DNA of 64,000 nucleotides from Gemmiger formicilis (GCF_018784445.1 NZ_WQOH01000014.1:186001-250000); one strand, 5' to 3'; positions 43,681-51,442 are shown, numbered from the stretch's first letter. Translations and numbers: made by a program. The notes: generated by a model not told the origin, from the letters alone.

Positions 43681-44541
43681 TTATGAATTTTTGACGGCGG
43701 GCTGCAGCTGCGGGTTTTTCCACAGCCGCCAAAGCACCCGTAAAAGCAACCAGAGCAGCACGCCGGTACCGATGGATACACGGAAAGAGATATTGCGCTC
43801 CCCTGTCCGCTCACCGGTGAAATCCGGCTCGAGCCAGAGGCGGTCGCTCTGCAAACGGATGTACTGCTGCAAAAACGCCAGCAGATTGTTCAGCGCTGCC
43901 ATCTCCGCGCCGTACAACTCGGCGGTGGTGCTGGCCTCGTCTGCGGTGACGGTCCAGAACACATCCAGATGCTGCACCCGCACGGTGCGCAGCAGGCGGC
44001 GGCCCAGCCAGCCGGTATGCCCCAGCATACATTTTGCAAAGGCCATCGGGTCATCGGAGAGCAGCTGCATAGCGGCGTCGATGTGGTCAGAAATGCCGAA
44101 CGGCAGACCACCCTTGCTGTTCTGTGCGGGGGGCGTTTCCTCTGGCGCGGACGCTGGTGTGATTTTGGCCTCGGCTTGCGCAGCTGTCGCTGCGGGCCGC
44201 GGTGCGGGGGCAGGCAGTGCAGACTTATCCGGCTCGACCTTGACGGTCACGCTGGCCTTCTCGCCCTCCACAGTCTTGATGACAGTGGGCGGCGGGGATG
44301 TGTCGGGCTTTTTCGGCGACTTCTGCGTGGGCTTGGATTTAGCTTTGGACTGTGTGCCCTGCGTGCCGCCGCGCGGCCAGAGGGTGAATTTCAGCGGCCC
44401 GTAAAAGGCTTTGGCGAATGCCTCCCCCGGCCTGTACGCCGCCTGTATGCCCAGTGGCAGCAGCAGCGCGACGACCAAAAGCAGCAGGATTGTCAGCAAT
44501 ACCCAGCCGATCAGCCGCAGGATGAAGAAAAGAATGGCCAT
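43681..44541 (-). CDS. DUF2953 (YtfI) family protein
   Basis: 286 residues: N-terminal helix (ILRLIGWVLLTILLLLVVALLLPLG), a long Pro/Ala/Lys-rich linker, then DHIDAAMQLLSDDPMAFAKCMLGHTGWLGRRLLRTVRVQHLDVFWTVTADEASTTAELYGAEMAALNNLL, typical of DUF2953, and a C-terminal helix. The family accompanies gerW in sporeformers and is probably membrane-associated; activity unknown. ATG 44541 follows GGAAGTG; an in-frame TTG two codons earlier is possible. Confidence 0.82.
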   Translation of the reverse strand: MAILFFILRLIGWVLLTILLLLVVALLLPLGIQAAYRPGEAFAKAFYGPLKFTLWPRGGTQGTQSKAKSKPTQKSPKKPDTSPPPTVIKTVEGEKASVTVKVEPDKSALPAPAPRPAATAAQAEAKITPASAPEETPPAQNSKGGLPFGISDHIDAAMQLLSDDPMAFAKCMLGHTGWLGRRLLRTVRVQHLDVFWTVTADEASTTAELYGAEMAALNNLLAFLQQYIRLQSDRLWLEPDFTGERTGERNISFRVSIGTGVLLWLLLRVLWRLWKNPQLQPAVKNS

Positions 44542-44547
44542 AGGCAA

Positions 44548-45123
44548 TCACTTCCATTCCAACTGGCCGTCGTCGTCCTCTGCTTCCTCCGGCTCGCTGT
44601 TTTCCGGTGCTTCGCCGTGCAGCGGCGGCAGGTCGGCCAGGCTGCCCAGACCGAACACCCGCAAAAAGGTATCCGTGACCTGAAACGCCACCGGTTTGCC
44701 AGGCAGATCCAGGCGGCCTGCTTCTTCAATCAGCCCTTTGTCCAGCAGCTTTGTGACGGTGGACGAGGAATCCACGCCGCGCACCTGCTCGATAAAGCTG
44801 CGGGAGACCGGCTGATTGTAGGCGATGACAGCCAGTACTTCCAGCGCAGCGGGAGAAAGCGGCGCGTTGCGGCGGGTGTCCAAAATGCGCTTCACCATCT
44901 CGCCGTAGTACGGGCGGGTCGTCATCTGCCAGCGGTCCGGTTCAAAATACAAAAGGACCATACCGCTTTCCCGCTCGTCGTAGAGCTTCTGCAATTTCTG
45001 CAAAAGTTCGGCGGTCTCGTCTGTGTCCAGCCGCAGGGCGTCGGCCAGGCGGGCGGTCTCCACCGGCTCGGCGTGGGCAAACAGCATGGCTTCCAGCGAG
45101 CCCAACTCCTGTCGTTCTGTCAT
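44548..45123 (-). CDS. scpB: Segregation and condensation protein B
   Basis: 191 residues with two winged-helix domains. LGSLEAMLFAHAEPVETARLADAL, LSPAALEVLAVIAYNQPVSRSFIEQVRGVDSSSTVTKLLDKGLIEEAGR and GKPVAFQVTDTFLRVFGL match ScpB, followed by an acidic tail. It binds the kleisin ScpA in the SMC condensin. ATG overlaps the scpA stop (ATGA). Confidence 0.96.
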   Translation of the reverse strand: MTERQELGSLEAMLFAHAEPVETARLADALRLDTDETAELLQKLQKLYDERESGMVLLYFEPDRWQMTTRPYYGEMVKRILDTRRNAPLSPAALEVLAVIAYNQPVSRSFIEQVRGVDSSSTVTKLLDKGLIEEAGRLDLPGKPVAFQVTDTFLRVFGLGSLADLPPLHGEAPENSEPEEAEDDDGQLEWK

Positions 45124-45845
45124 TGCGTTTTGTCCTTTCTTCTGCGGTGGGTATGGTCAAGCTGCAAAGTGCCGCTGTCATCTACCTTGACGCGGCCTGC
45201 GCGGATCAGTTCCAGCAGTGCCAGGAATGTAGCGACATTGGTGCTGCGGCTCTCCTCGTGGCTGAACAGCTCCCCCATCTTCTGCAAACTGCCCTTGAGC
45301 AGCCCGCGCAGCATATGGGAGACCCGGCTCGCCACCGAGACAAACGGCGCTGTGACCAGAGGTTCGAACTTTTCCTGCGTGGGCTTTTTCTTGCGGGTGC
45401 TGCGGCCCATTAAGTTGAACCATGCCTGCACCAGCCAGTTGGGGTCATGGCGGCGAGTGTACTCGGCTGCGCCCACCAGCGGCATCGGCTCACGCGCGAC
45501 GGTATACAAATCCCGCGCACGGCTGCCCAGCTGGGCGGCGACCTCCTTGCAGGCGCTGTACTCAATCAAGCGGCCGGTCAGCTCGGCCTTCATCCGCTCG
45601 GCCTCGGGGCTGCGGGGCAGCAGCAGCGCACTTTTCATCTGTACGAGATGGGCCGCCATATCGATGAACTCGCTGGAAATCTCCATGCGGTTCTGCTGCA
45701 TTTCACGGATGGCGGCGGTGTACTGCTCGATCAGCTCCATGATGTTGACATCATAGAGGTTCATTTTATTTTTGCCCACGAGATACAGCAGCAAATCAAG
45801 CGGGCCCTCAAAATCTTCAATTTTAAATGTCAGAACTTCCGGCAA
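45120..45845 (-). CDS. scpA: Segregation and condensation protein A
   Basis: 241 residues. TFKIEDFEGPLDLLLYLVGKNKMNLYDVNIMELIEQY is the kleisin N-terminal motif; SSEFIDMAAHLVQMKSALLLPR and the C-terminal TNVATFLALLELIRAGRVKVDDSGTLQL winged helix complete it. TTG at 45845 is preferred because GGGGG lies nine bases upstream and the coding match begins there; an upstream TTG at 45875 would overlap the M50 gene. It links SMC head domains. Confidence 0.93.
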   Translation of the reverse strand: MPEVLTFKIEDFEGPLDLLLYLVGKNKMNLYDVNIMELIEQYTAAIREMQQNRMEISSEFIDMAAHLVQMKSALLLPRSPEAERMKAELTGRLIEYSACKEVAAQLGSRARDLYTVAREPMPLVGAAEYTRRHDPNWLVQAWFNLMGRSTRKKKPTQEKFEPLVTAPFVSVASRVSHMLRGLLKGSLQKMGELFSHEESRSTNVATFLALLELIRAGRVKVDDSGTLQLDHTHRRRKDKTQ

Positions 45846-45849
45846 AAAC

Positions 45850-46524
45850 TCAATACCCCCACAATAGTTCCACAAAGCCTGTCAGGCGCAGCATCAAATT
45901 CCACATGGCGTTGACCAGCATCGAGAGCGGCGTGTTCAAAAGGCCCAGGAATACCAGCGCCAGCACGGCCAGCATGATATACCGCTCGTACTTCATCGCC
46001 TTGAAGTAAAGCCGCTGCGGCAAAAACAACAGCGCAATGCGGCTGCCGTCAAACGGCGGCACCGGCAGCAGGTTGAACACACCCAGGCTCAGGTTCATGG
46101 CAACCATATAATAAAGGAACATCGACAGCGCGGGCACAGCCTGCCCCGCGCCGCTGTACCAGCAGAGCTTGTACAGGATCATCGATACCCACGCCAGTAA
46201 AAAGTTGCTGGTAGGCCCGGCTGCGGCGGACAGCGCCATGCCGACTTTCGGGTTCTTATAGTTGTAAGGGTTGATGGAAACAGGCTTGGCCCAGCCGACA
46301 CCGCCCACCAGCATGCACAATGCGCCCAGCGGGTCAAAGTGGCGCATCGGGTTCAGTGAGAGCCGACCCGCCCGCACGGCGGTGTCGTCGCCCAGCAGGT
46401 GGCTGGCCAGCGCATGGGCGGACTCGTGGAATGGTATGGCAATCAGCACAACGATGGCGCGCAGCAGATACTGCAAAATCACTGCGGAAGACAACAAACC
46501 GTTCAAAAGCACACACCACCCCAT
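45850..46524 (-). CDS. Site-2 protease (M50) family membrane protein
   Basis: 224 residues, about five helices. Zinc motif HESAH (HExxH) at about residue 33 in IAIPFHESAHALASHLLGD, and the third ligand in NLLPVPPFDGSRI (normally NLxPxxPxDG). GAAGPTSNFLLA-type helix is also present. This is the YwhC/FtsH-independent S2P subgroup with unknown substrates. The ATG at 46524 has almost no leader from the promoter at 46538-46566 and a poor ribosome-binding site; GTG four codons in is an alternative. Confidence 0.88.
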   Translation of the reverse strand: MGWCVLLNGLLSSAVILQYLLRAIVVLIAIPFHESAHALASHLLGDDTAVRAGRLSLNPMRHFDPLGALCMLVGGVGWAKPVSINPYNYKNPKVGMALSAAAGPTSNFLLAWVSMILYKLCWYSGAGQAVPALSMFLYYMVAMNLSLGVFNLLPVPPFDGSRIALLFLPQRLYFKAMKYERYIMLAVLALVFLGLLNTPLSMLVNAMWNLMLRLTGFVELLWGY

Positions 46525-46537
46525 TAAAACTTAGTCT

Positions 46538-46566
46538 ATTATATCGTAGAAACGGCAGCAAAACAA
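46538..46566 (-). promoter_or_regulatory. Sigma-A promoter of the M50-scpA-scpB operon
   Basis: TTGTTT (46561-46566), 17 bases, TATAAT (46538-46543) on the minus strand, ending only about 14 bases before the annotated ATG. Confidence 0.65.
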
Positions 46567-46659
46567 GCCCCGCAGAGCGGCAAAACACAATATTTGGGGG
46601 CAAAATTGAGCAAAAACGCAAAATTATGAAAAAAATTCAAAAAAAATCTTCGAAAACAC

Positions 46660-46688
46660 TTGCATTTTCTGCCATCATACGCTATACT
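46660..46688 (+). promoter_or_regulatory. Sigma-A promoter of rpmB
   Basis: TTGCAT (46660-46665), 17 bases, TATACT (46683-46688), then AAAAGGAGGTG before the rpmB ATG. Divergent from the M50 promoter. Confidence 0.8.
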
Positions 46689-46720
46689 GTTAAAGCTATT
46701 GAAAAGGAGGTGCAAGCATT

Positions 46721-46909
46721 ATGGCCAAATGTTCTTGCTGTGGCAAGGGTGTCACGTTCGGTATCAAGGTTTCTCACTCTCATCGTCGGAGCAACCGTAC
46801 CTGGAACCCCAATGTCAAGCGCGTGAAGGCGATCGTGGACGGTTCCCCGAAGTATATCTACGCCTGCACCCGCTGCCTGCGCTCTGGTAAAGTTACCCGC
46901 GCGGTCTGA
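46721..46909 (+). CDS. rpmB: Large ribosomal subunit protein bL28
   Basis: 62 residues. The zinc-ribbon form with two CxxC pairs (CSCCGKG and CTRCLRSGKV), HSHRRSNRTWNPNVKRVKA in the middle. It is a 50S subunit protein. Alone in its transcription unit, unlike Bacillus where it lies beside spoVM. Confidence 0.98.
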   Translation: MAKCSCCGKGVTFGIKVSHSHRRSNRTWNPNVKRVKAIVDGSPKYIYACTRCLRSGKVTRAV

Positions 46910-46924
46910 TTGGAAGGAAAAAAT

Positions 46925-46953
46925 GCCGGTCACATCCGTGTGACCGGCTTTTT
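46925..46953 (+). terminator. Terminator of rpmB
   Basis: Perfect ten-base stem (46925-46934 with 46939-46948) with a TCCG loop and TTTTTCTCTTTT tail. Confidence 0.93.
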
Positions 46954-46987
46954 CTCTTTTGGTTTGCTTTTTTAAGGAGGTTCGCCC

Positions 46988-47161
46988 ATGCTCCCCCATG
47001 ACCCCGTAATGCTATTGAGCTATGTCAACACCCAGTTGCGCGACAGGGACGCTTCTCTGGATGCGCTCTGCGACCGCGAGGATGCCGACAAGCAGGCGTT
47101 GTGTGCGGCTCTGGCCGAAATCGGCTATGAGTACAACGCCGAACAGAACCGATTTGTGTGA
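46988..47161 (+). CDS. DUF4250 family small protein
   Basis: 57 residues beginning MLPHDPVMLLSYVNTQLRD, then SLDALCDREDADKQALCAALAEIGYEYNAEQNRF. This matches the short DUF4250 family of clostridia and Bacteroidetes. AAGGAGG lies seven bases before the ATG. It precedes an ATP-grasp gene by about 36 bases. No function is known. Confidence 0.85.
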   Translation: MLPHDPVMLLSYVNTQLRDRDASLDALCDREDADKQALCAALAEIGYEYNAEQNRFV

Positions 47162-47197
47162 TACCCCCCAAATAGAGAGAGGAAGTTGAAGAACCCG

Positions 47198-48391
47198 ATG
47201 AATTTTATCTTTGTCAGCCCGCATTTCCCCAAGACCTACTGGAATTTCTGCGACCGCCTGCACCGCAATGGTGTCAATGTGCTGGGCATCGGTGACGCGC
47301 CGTTCGACGAGATTCCGTGGGAACTGAAAAACTGCCTGACGGAGTATTACCGCGTGAACAACCTCGGTAACTATGACGAGATGCTCCGTGCTGTCGCCTA
47401 CTTCACCTTCCACTACGGCAAAATCGATTGGATCGAGTCCAACAACGAATATTGGCTGGAAATGGATGCCCAGCTGCGCACGGATTTCAACATCACGACC
47501 GGCGCACAGAACGACTTCATCGAGCGCATCAAGTACAAGAGCAAGATGAAGGAAAGCTACATTGCCGCCGGTGTGCCGGTGGCCCGCCACCATATGGTCA
47601 GCACCCTGCATGAAGCCCGCACCTTTATTAAGGAAGTCGGCTACCCGGTCATCGTCAAGCCGGACAACGGCTGCGGTGCCGAGGCCACCTACAAGCTGCA
47701 TAACTTTACCGAACTGAAAAAGTTCTATGCAGAGCCGCATAATGTGCAGTATATTATGGAGGAATATATCAACGGCACCATCGTCAGCTTTGACGGCGTG
47801 GCCGACAGCCATTGCGTGCCGCTGTTCTACACCTCCAATGTGTTCCCCACCCCGATGCTGGATATCGTCAGTGAGAACGGTGATTTGAGCTACTGGACGC
47901 AGAAAACTGTGCCCGCCGCGCTGAAGGATGTGGGCTTCCGCACCATCAAGGCGTTCGGCGCAAAGAGCCGGTTCTTCCACTGCGAGTTTTTCCAGCTCAA
48001 CGAGGACAAGCCCGGCCTTGGCAAAAAGGGCGATTACGTTGCGCTGGAAGTCAATATGCGCCCGGCCGGCGGCTACACGCCCGATATGATCAATTATGCG
48101 AACTCGGTGGATTGCTACCAGATTTGGGCCGACATGGTCTGCTATGATGAGGTGCGCAACGCTGAGCTGGACGGCCCCAAGTATTTCTGCGTCTATGCAG
48201 GCCGCCGCGACTGCCACGAGTACAAGCGCACCCACGCACAGATCATGGCCAAGTACGGCAGTCGCATGAAGATGGCAGAGCGCATCCCCCAGGCCCTGCG
48301 CCTGGACATGGGCGACCAGATGTACACCGCCGTCGTGCGCTCCACCGCCGAGCGCGACGCGTTCATCCGCTACGTGCAGGAGAAAGCGTAA
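47198..48391 (+). CDS. ATP-grasp family carboxylate-amine ligase
   Basis: 397 residues. N-terminal Rossmann-like domain (FIFVSPHFPKTYWNFCDRLHRNGVNVLGIGD), then the ATP-grasp fold: YKSKMKESYIAAGVPVARH, GYPVIVKPDNGCGAEATYKL (ATP Lys), MEEYINGTIVSFDGVAD and VALEVNMRPAGGYTPDMIN (metal-binding Glu/Asn). It is of the carnosine synthase/carbamoyl-phosphate-like ATP-grasp group that joins a carboxylate to an amine; the substrate cannot be told. Start ATG 47198 is chosen; an in-frame TTG lies four codons upstream. The following 190 bases hold a repeat element. Confidence 0.85.
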   Translation: MNFIFVSPHFPKTYWNFCDRLHRNGVNVLGIGDAPFDEIPWELKNCLTEYYRVNNLGNYDEMLRAVAYFTFHYGKIDWIESNNEYWLEMDAQLRTDFNITTGAQNDFIERIKYKSKMKESYIAAGVPVARHHMVSTLHEARTFIKEVGYPVIVKPDNGCGAEATYKLHNFTELKKFYAEPHNVQYIMEEYINGTIVSFDGVADSHCVPLFYTSNVFPTPMLDIVSENGDLSYWTQKTVPAALKDVGFRTIKAFGAKSRFFHCEFFQLNEDKPGLGKKGDYVALEVNMRPAGGYTPDMINYANSVDCYQIWADMVCYDEVRNAELDGPKYFCVYAGRRDCHEYKRTHAQIMAKYGSRMKMAERIPQALRLDMGDQMYTAVVRSTAERDAFIRYVQEKA

Positions 48392-48396
48392 AAAAG

Positions 48397-48535
48397 CTTT
48401 CTCACGAGGGAGAAGGTGACCCAAAGGGCTGGATGAGGAGAGGCGTGCCCATGATTACGCATAAATGGGCTGCTGCTGCAAGCGCGCCCCACATCAGTCA
48501 CCTTCGGTGACAAGCTTCCCCCAAGGGGAGACCTT
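48397..48535. repeat. Imperfect inverted-repeat element (MITE-like)
   Basis: Left arm TCACGAGGGAGAAGGTGACC and right arm GTCACCTTCGGTGACAAGCTTCCCCC are partly complementary through AGGTGAC/GTCACCT, with a GC-rich spacer. Such ends (AGAAGGTGAC, TTCCCCCAAGGGG) are typical of short noncoding repeats scattered in gut Firmicutes. No gene is seen in the stretch 48392-48584. Confidence 0.55.
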
Positions 48536-48544
48536 TATACAGAA

Positions 48545-48576
48545 AGAGCCTGACCATCCCCGGTCAGGCTCTCTTT
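48545..48576. terminator. Bidirectional terminator between the ATP-grasp and MATE genes
   Basis: Eleven-base stem AGAGCCTGACC/GGTCAGGCTCT (48545-48555 with 48562-48572) with T-rich ends on both strands (CTTTG and TTTCTG). Confidence 0.78.
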
Positions 48577-48584
48577 GTATACCC

Positions 48585-49916
48585 TTACTTCAATTTCACG
48601 CTCTTATGGTATACGCCCAGCGCAATCACGGCGGTGATGACCTCCGTCACCCAGAAGGCGTTCCAGATGCCGTTTGCACCCAGCACGCGGCAGAACGCCC
48701 AGGCCAGCGGCATGATGACTACCACATAGCGGCACAGCGAAATAACAAGCGACTGTACGCCCATGCCTAGGCCCTCCAGCGCACCGGAGACAACGACCGA
48801 GATCGTCGAGACGATGAAGCCCGCACAGATAATGCGCAATGCGACTGTGCCGATGGCGATGGTCTCCGCGCTGGAACTGAACAGCCCAATCAGTTGCCCG
48901 GACAGCGCCAGGCACAGTACCGTGCCCGCCGCCATAATGGCCGCGCACATCCCCATGGCCGTGCGGTAGAGCTTCTTGACACGGTCATACTCCCCTGCGC
49001 CGTAGTTGTAGCCAATGATGGGACGCAGGCCCTGCACAATGCCGTTGGCGGGCAGATACAGGAAAGTCTGCAATTTGTAGTAGATGCCCAGCACCACAAC
49101 ATAGCTCTGGGAGAATGCCGCCAGCAGTCCATTCAGGAAGGAGATAAGCACCGAAGGCAGCGCTAAATTCAGGATAGCAGGCACGCCGATGGCGTACAGC
49201 TGCAGGTCCAGCTTGGCGTCGGCCCGCAGGCAGGCGCGGCGCAGCTTGACCGGGATGGGCCGCACGTTATAAACGATGAGGTAGAACACGACCGGTACCA
49301 GCTGGCCGATGCCGGTAGCCAGCGCCGCGCCTGCAATGCCCATTTCCGGGAAGGGACCGATGCCGAAAATCAGCAACGGGTCAAGGATGATGTTGCAGAC
49401 GGAGCCGCCCATCAGGCCGATCATTGTGACGTTCATCCGGCCAACGGCCTGAAAAATCTTCTCAAACGACATGGCCGCCATGATGACAACGGCAAACATA
49501 AAGGCGATGCTGGAATAGGTCAGACCCATGGCGATGACCGATTCATCGCTGGTGAAGGACCGCAGAAAGCGCGGCATGATGGCCGTGCAGACGATGGAGA
49601 TAATGACGCCGTGAATCAGCGAAAGCACCATGCCGTGGGTGGCGGCAGTGTCAGCCTTTTCCTTATTGCCTGCGCCCATGTGCAGCGAGATCAGCGCACT
49701 GATGCCGACGCTGAAACCAATCGCGATTGCATTGATGAGGTTTTGCACCGGGTACACCAGCGAGAGCGCGGTCATGGCTTCCTCACTGATGCGGGCAACG
49801 AAGAGGCTGTCCACAATGTTGTACAGCGCGTTGACCAGCATAGAAATGACCATGGGCAGCGCCATCGAAGTCAGCAGCGGGAAAATCGGTTTTTCTTTCA
49901 TAAAAGTATCGTTCAT
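48585..49916 (-). CDS. MATE family efflux transporter
   Basis: 443 residues with twelve predicted helices. LTSMALPMVISMLVNALYNIVDSLFVARISEEAMTALSLVYPVQNLINAIAIGFSVGISALISLHMGAGN is the MatE start, and the second half repeats it with YKLQTFLYLPANGIVQGLRPIIGYNYGAGEYDRVKKLYRTA. It exports drugs or metabolites in exchange for Na+ or H+. ATG 49916 has AAAAGGAG six bases upstream. Its leader contains a terminator hairpin, so expression is likely controlled by attenuation. Confidence 0.95.
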   Translation of the reverse strand: MNDTFMKEKPIFPLLTSMALPMVISMLVNALYNIVDSLFVARISEEAMTALSLVYPVQNLINAIAIGFSVGISALISLHMGAGNKEKADTAATHGMVLSLIHGVIISIVCTAIMPRFLRSFTSDESVIAMGLTYSSIAFMFAVVIMAAMSFEKIFQAVGRMNVTMIGLMGGSVCNIILDPLLIFGIGPFPEMGIAGAALATGIGQLVPVVFYLIVYNVRPIPVKLRRACLRADAKLDLQLYAIGVPAILNLALPSVLISFLNGLLAAFSQSYVVVLGIYYKLQTFLYLPANGIVQGLRPIIGYNYGAGEYDRVKKLYRTAMGMCAAIMAAGTVLCLALSGQLIGLFSSSAETIAIGTVALRIICAGFIVSTISVVVSGALEGLGMGVQSLVISLCRYVVVIMPLAWAFCRVLGANGIWNAFWVTEVITAVIALGVYHKSVKLK

Positions 49917-49938
49917 GGGTTTCTCCTTTTCGGCACGC

Positions 49939-50023
49939 AAAAACGCCACACAACAGCCCGGAGGGCCATTGTGTGGCGAAAAGTAGTATCAAAACTGTAA
50001 AAATCCACACCTTATTTTAGGTG
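49939..50023 (-). promoter_or_regulatory. Attenuator-like leader of the MATE gene
   Basis: Reading the minus strand from the promoter: a small hairpin CACCT/AGGTG (50019-50023 with 50008-50012), then a Rho-independent terminator with ten-base stem (49969-49978 with 49944-49953) and TTTTTG, then the MATE ribosome-binding site. GTGTGG at 50005-50010 is shared between the first hairpin and a possible antiterminator pairing with CCACAC (49971-49976) of the terminator stem. No known riboswitch class is recognised. Confidence 0.6.
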
Positions 50024-50028
50024 CCTTT

Positions 50029-50057
50029 ATTATACAAACTACCGCCGAATTTGTCAA
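50029..50057 (-). promoter_or_regulatory. Consensus sigma-A promoter of the MATE gene
   Basis: TTGACA (50052-50057), 17 bases, TATAAT (50029-50034): perfect consensus on the minus strand. Confidence 0.85.
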
Positions 50058-50062
50058 GATGC

Positions 50063-50091
50063 TTGCGCCGGGTGCGCAAAAACGGTACAAT
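50063..50091 (+). promoter_or_regulatory. Sigma-A promoter of the SDR epimerase gene
   Basis: TTGCGC (50063-50068), 17 bases, TACAAT (50086-50091), then TAAGGAGAAT before the ATG. It lies back to back with the MATE promoter, five bases apart. Confidence 0.7.
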
Positions 50092-50124
50092 AAAAGCAAA
50101 ATAGTTTTGTAAGGAGAATCTCTG

Positions 50125-50964
50125 ATGAAAAAAGTGTTGGTTTCCGGTGCAGGCGGCTTTGTGGGGGCACGCATTATGGCGCAGCTGGCAGGCCGGTATG
50201 AACTGTGCGCTTTCCCGAAAGGGATGCTGGCCGCCGCCGATGAAACGGCGGTGGCCGAGCTTGTGTGGCACGAACAGCCCGACGTAATTTTGCACACAGC
50301 GGCAATCTCGGACACTGGATACAGCCAAAAACACCCGGAGGAATCCTATCGCGCCAATGTGCAGCTGCCGCTCTGGGTGGCCAGGGCCGCGCAGACAGTG
50401 GGGGCAAAGCTTGTGTGTTTCAGCTCGGACCAGGTATACACGGGGCTGACGGACATTGGGCCGTTTGCCGAGGATACGCCGCTCTCCCCTGCCAACGTCT
50501 ATGGCCGCCACAAGCTGGAAGCCGAACAGCGCGTGCTGGATGCCCGGCCCGATGCTGTGCTGCTGCGTGCTACCTGGATGTACGATCTGCCCGGGTATGG
50601 CTTGCCGATCCGCGGAAATTTTCTGCTGAATCTGTACAGTGCGGCTCTGCACGGCGGCACACTGCGGTTCTCCTGCCGTGACTACCGCGGCATTACCTAC
50701 GTGCGCGAGGCTGTGGAGCAGCTGACCCAGGCAATGGAACTGCCCGGCGGCGTGTACAACTTTGGCAGTGAGAACGACTGCAACATGTACACGACCGCGT
50801 TGCGGGTCTGTGAGACGCTGGGCATCCACCCAGAGATTGAAAAACAGGAGTGGCCGCGCAGCCTGCTGATGGACGGCAGCAAGTTCCGCAACGCCGCAGG
50901 TGTGGGATTTGCAGACACACAGGCCGGTATAAAGCACTGCTTGCGGGAGTATGGGCTGGAATAA
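50125..50964 (+). CDS. NAD(P)-dependent SDR family sugar reductase/epimerase (RmlD-like)
   Basis: 279 residues. Extended SDR fold: nucleotide-binding GAGGFVGARIMAQL, PDVILHTAAISDTGYSQKHPEESYRANVQLP, CFSSDQVYTG and the catalytic YGRHKLEAEQ (YxxxK). The DVI-HxAA and SSDQVYxG patterns resemble dTDP-4-dehydrorhamnose reductase-like proteins, but no other rhamnose genes are near. The substrate is unknown. Confidence 0.85.
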   Translation: MKKVLVSGAGGFVGARIMAQLAGRYELCAFPKGMLAAADETAVAELVWHEQPDVILHTAAISDTGYSQKHPEESYRANVQLPLWVARAAQTVGAKLVCFSSDQVYTGLTDIGPFAEDTPLSPANVYGRHKLEAEQRVLDARPDAVLLRATWMYDLPGYGLPIRGNFLLNLYSAALHGGTLRFSCRDYRGITYVREAVEQLTQAMELPGGVYNFGSENDCNMYTTALRVCETLGIHPEIEKQEWPRSLLMDGSKFRNAAGVGFADTQAGIKHCLREYGLE

Positions 50965-50976
50965 GTGCGGCGGAAA

Positions 50977-51117
50977 TCAGCGGCGCACCATACGGTAAAA
51001 GTCGCCGTCCCCGGCGGTCGTTGCCTGATGAACGATGCCGCCGTCAATGGCGAAGCCTGCACGCTGGTAGCAGCGGATGGCAAGTTCGTTCTTTCAAAAT
51101 ATCGCTTTCTCAAAGAC
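50977..51117 (-). pseudogene. C-terminal remnant of a GNAT acetyltransferase
   Basis: Reading the minus strand, the segment ends NELAIRCYQRAGFAIDGG...DFYRMVRR and stop, which is the C-terminal Asn-xx-Ala-xxx-Tyr-xxx-GF helix-strand pattern of GNAT enzymes. An in-frame TGA lies just before it, and upstream sequence runs straight into the tRNA-Pro terminator, so the N-terminal 100 or more residues are missing. It is unrelated in frame to the intact GNAT gene at 51674. Confidence 0.5.
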
Positions 51118-51122
51118 GTAAT

Positions 51123-51156
51123 AAAAAACCGCCAAATCCGAAAGGATTTGGCGGTT
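51123..51156 (-). terminator. Terminator of the downstream tRNA-Pro copy
   Basis: Thirteen-base perfect stem AACCGCCAAATCC/GGATTTGGCGGTT (51127-51139 with 51144-51156) then TTTTATT on the minus strand. Confidence 0.92.
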
Positions 51157-51180
51157 ATACTGAGTAGACAACCCAACGTT

Positions 51181-51257
51181 TGGTCCGAGTGGCGAGAGTC
51201 GAACTCACGGCCTCTTGAACCCCATTCAAGCGCGCTACCAAACTGCGCTACACCCGG
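51181..51257 (-). tRNA. tRNA-Pro (GGG anticodon), copy 1
   Basis: 77 bases with CCA encoded. Acceptor CCGGGTG pairs with CACTCGG, D-arm GCGC...GCGC, anticodon stem CTTGA/TCAAG with loop ATGGGGT (anticodon GGG), T-arm GTGAG-TTCGACT-CTCGC. The leader CCCGG and the tRNA's own CCGGG form a hairpin across the RNase P cleavage site. Confidence 0.96.
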
Positions 51258-51288
51258 TCGAACCGGGCTGTCTCAAATCAGCTTATAT

Positions 51289-51317
51289 ATTATAACCGAC
51301 TGCGAAGAAAATGTCAA
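51289..51317 (-). promoter_or_regulatory. Consensus promoter of tRNA-Pro copy 1
   Basis: TTGACA (51312-51317), 17 bases, TATAAT (51289-51294) on the minus strand. Confidence 0.88.
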
Positions 51318-51442
51318 TACCCTGCACCATAAAAAGTTGCGGAATTTGACATTTTTAATTTTCATGGATTATGCTGCAACCGTAGCGGCTGTCCCCAAAG
51401 TCCCGCTTGTTGACCAACTTGACCCCAAGTTTACCACAAAAC

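Noticed and set aside
50697-51176. Open frame overlapping the SDR epimerase gene and the GNAT remnant on the minus strand
   Set aside because: It is out of frame with the GNAT signature and antisense to a clear epimerase gene.
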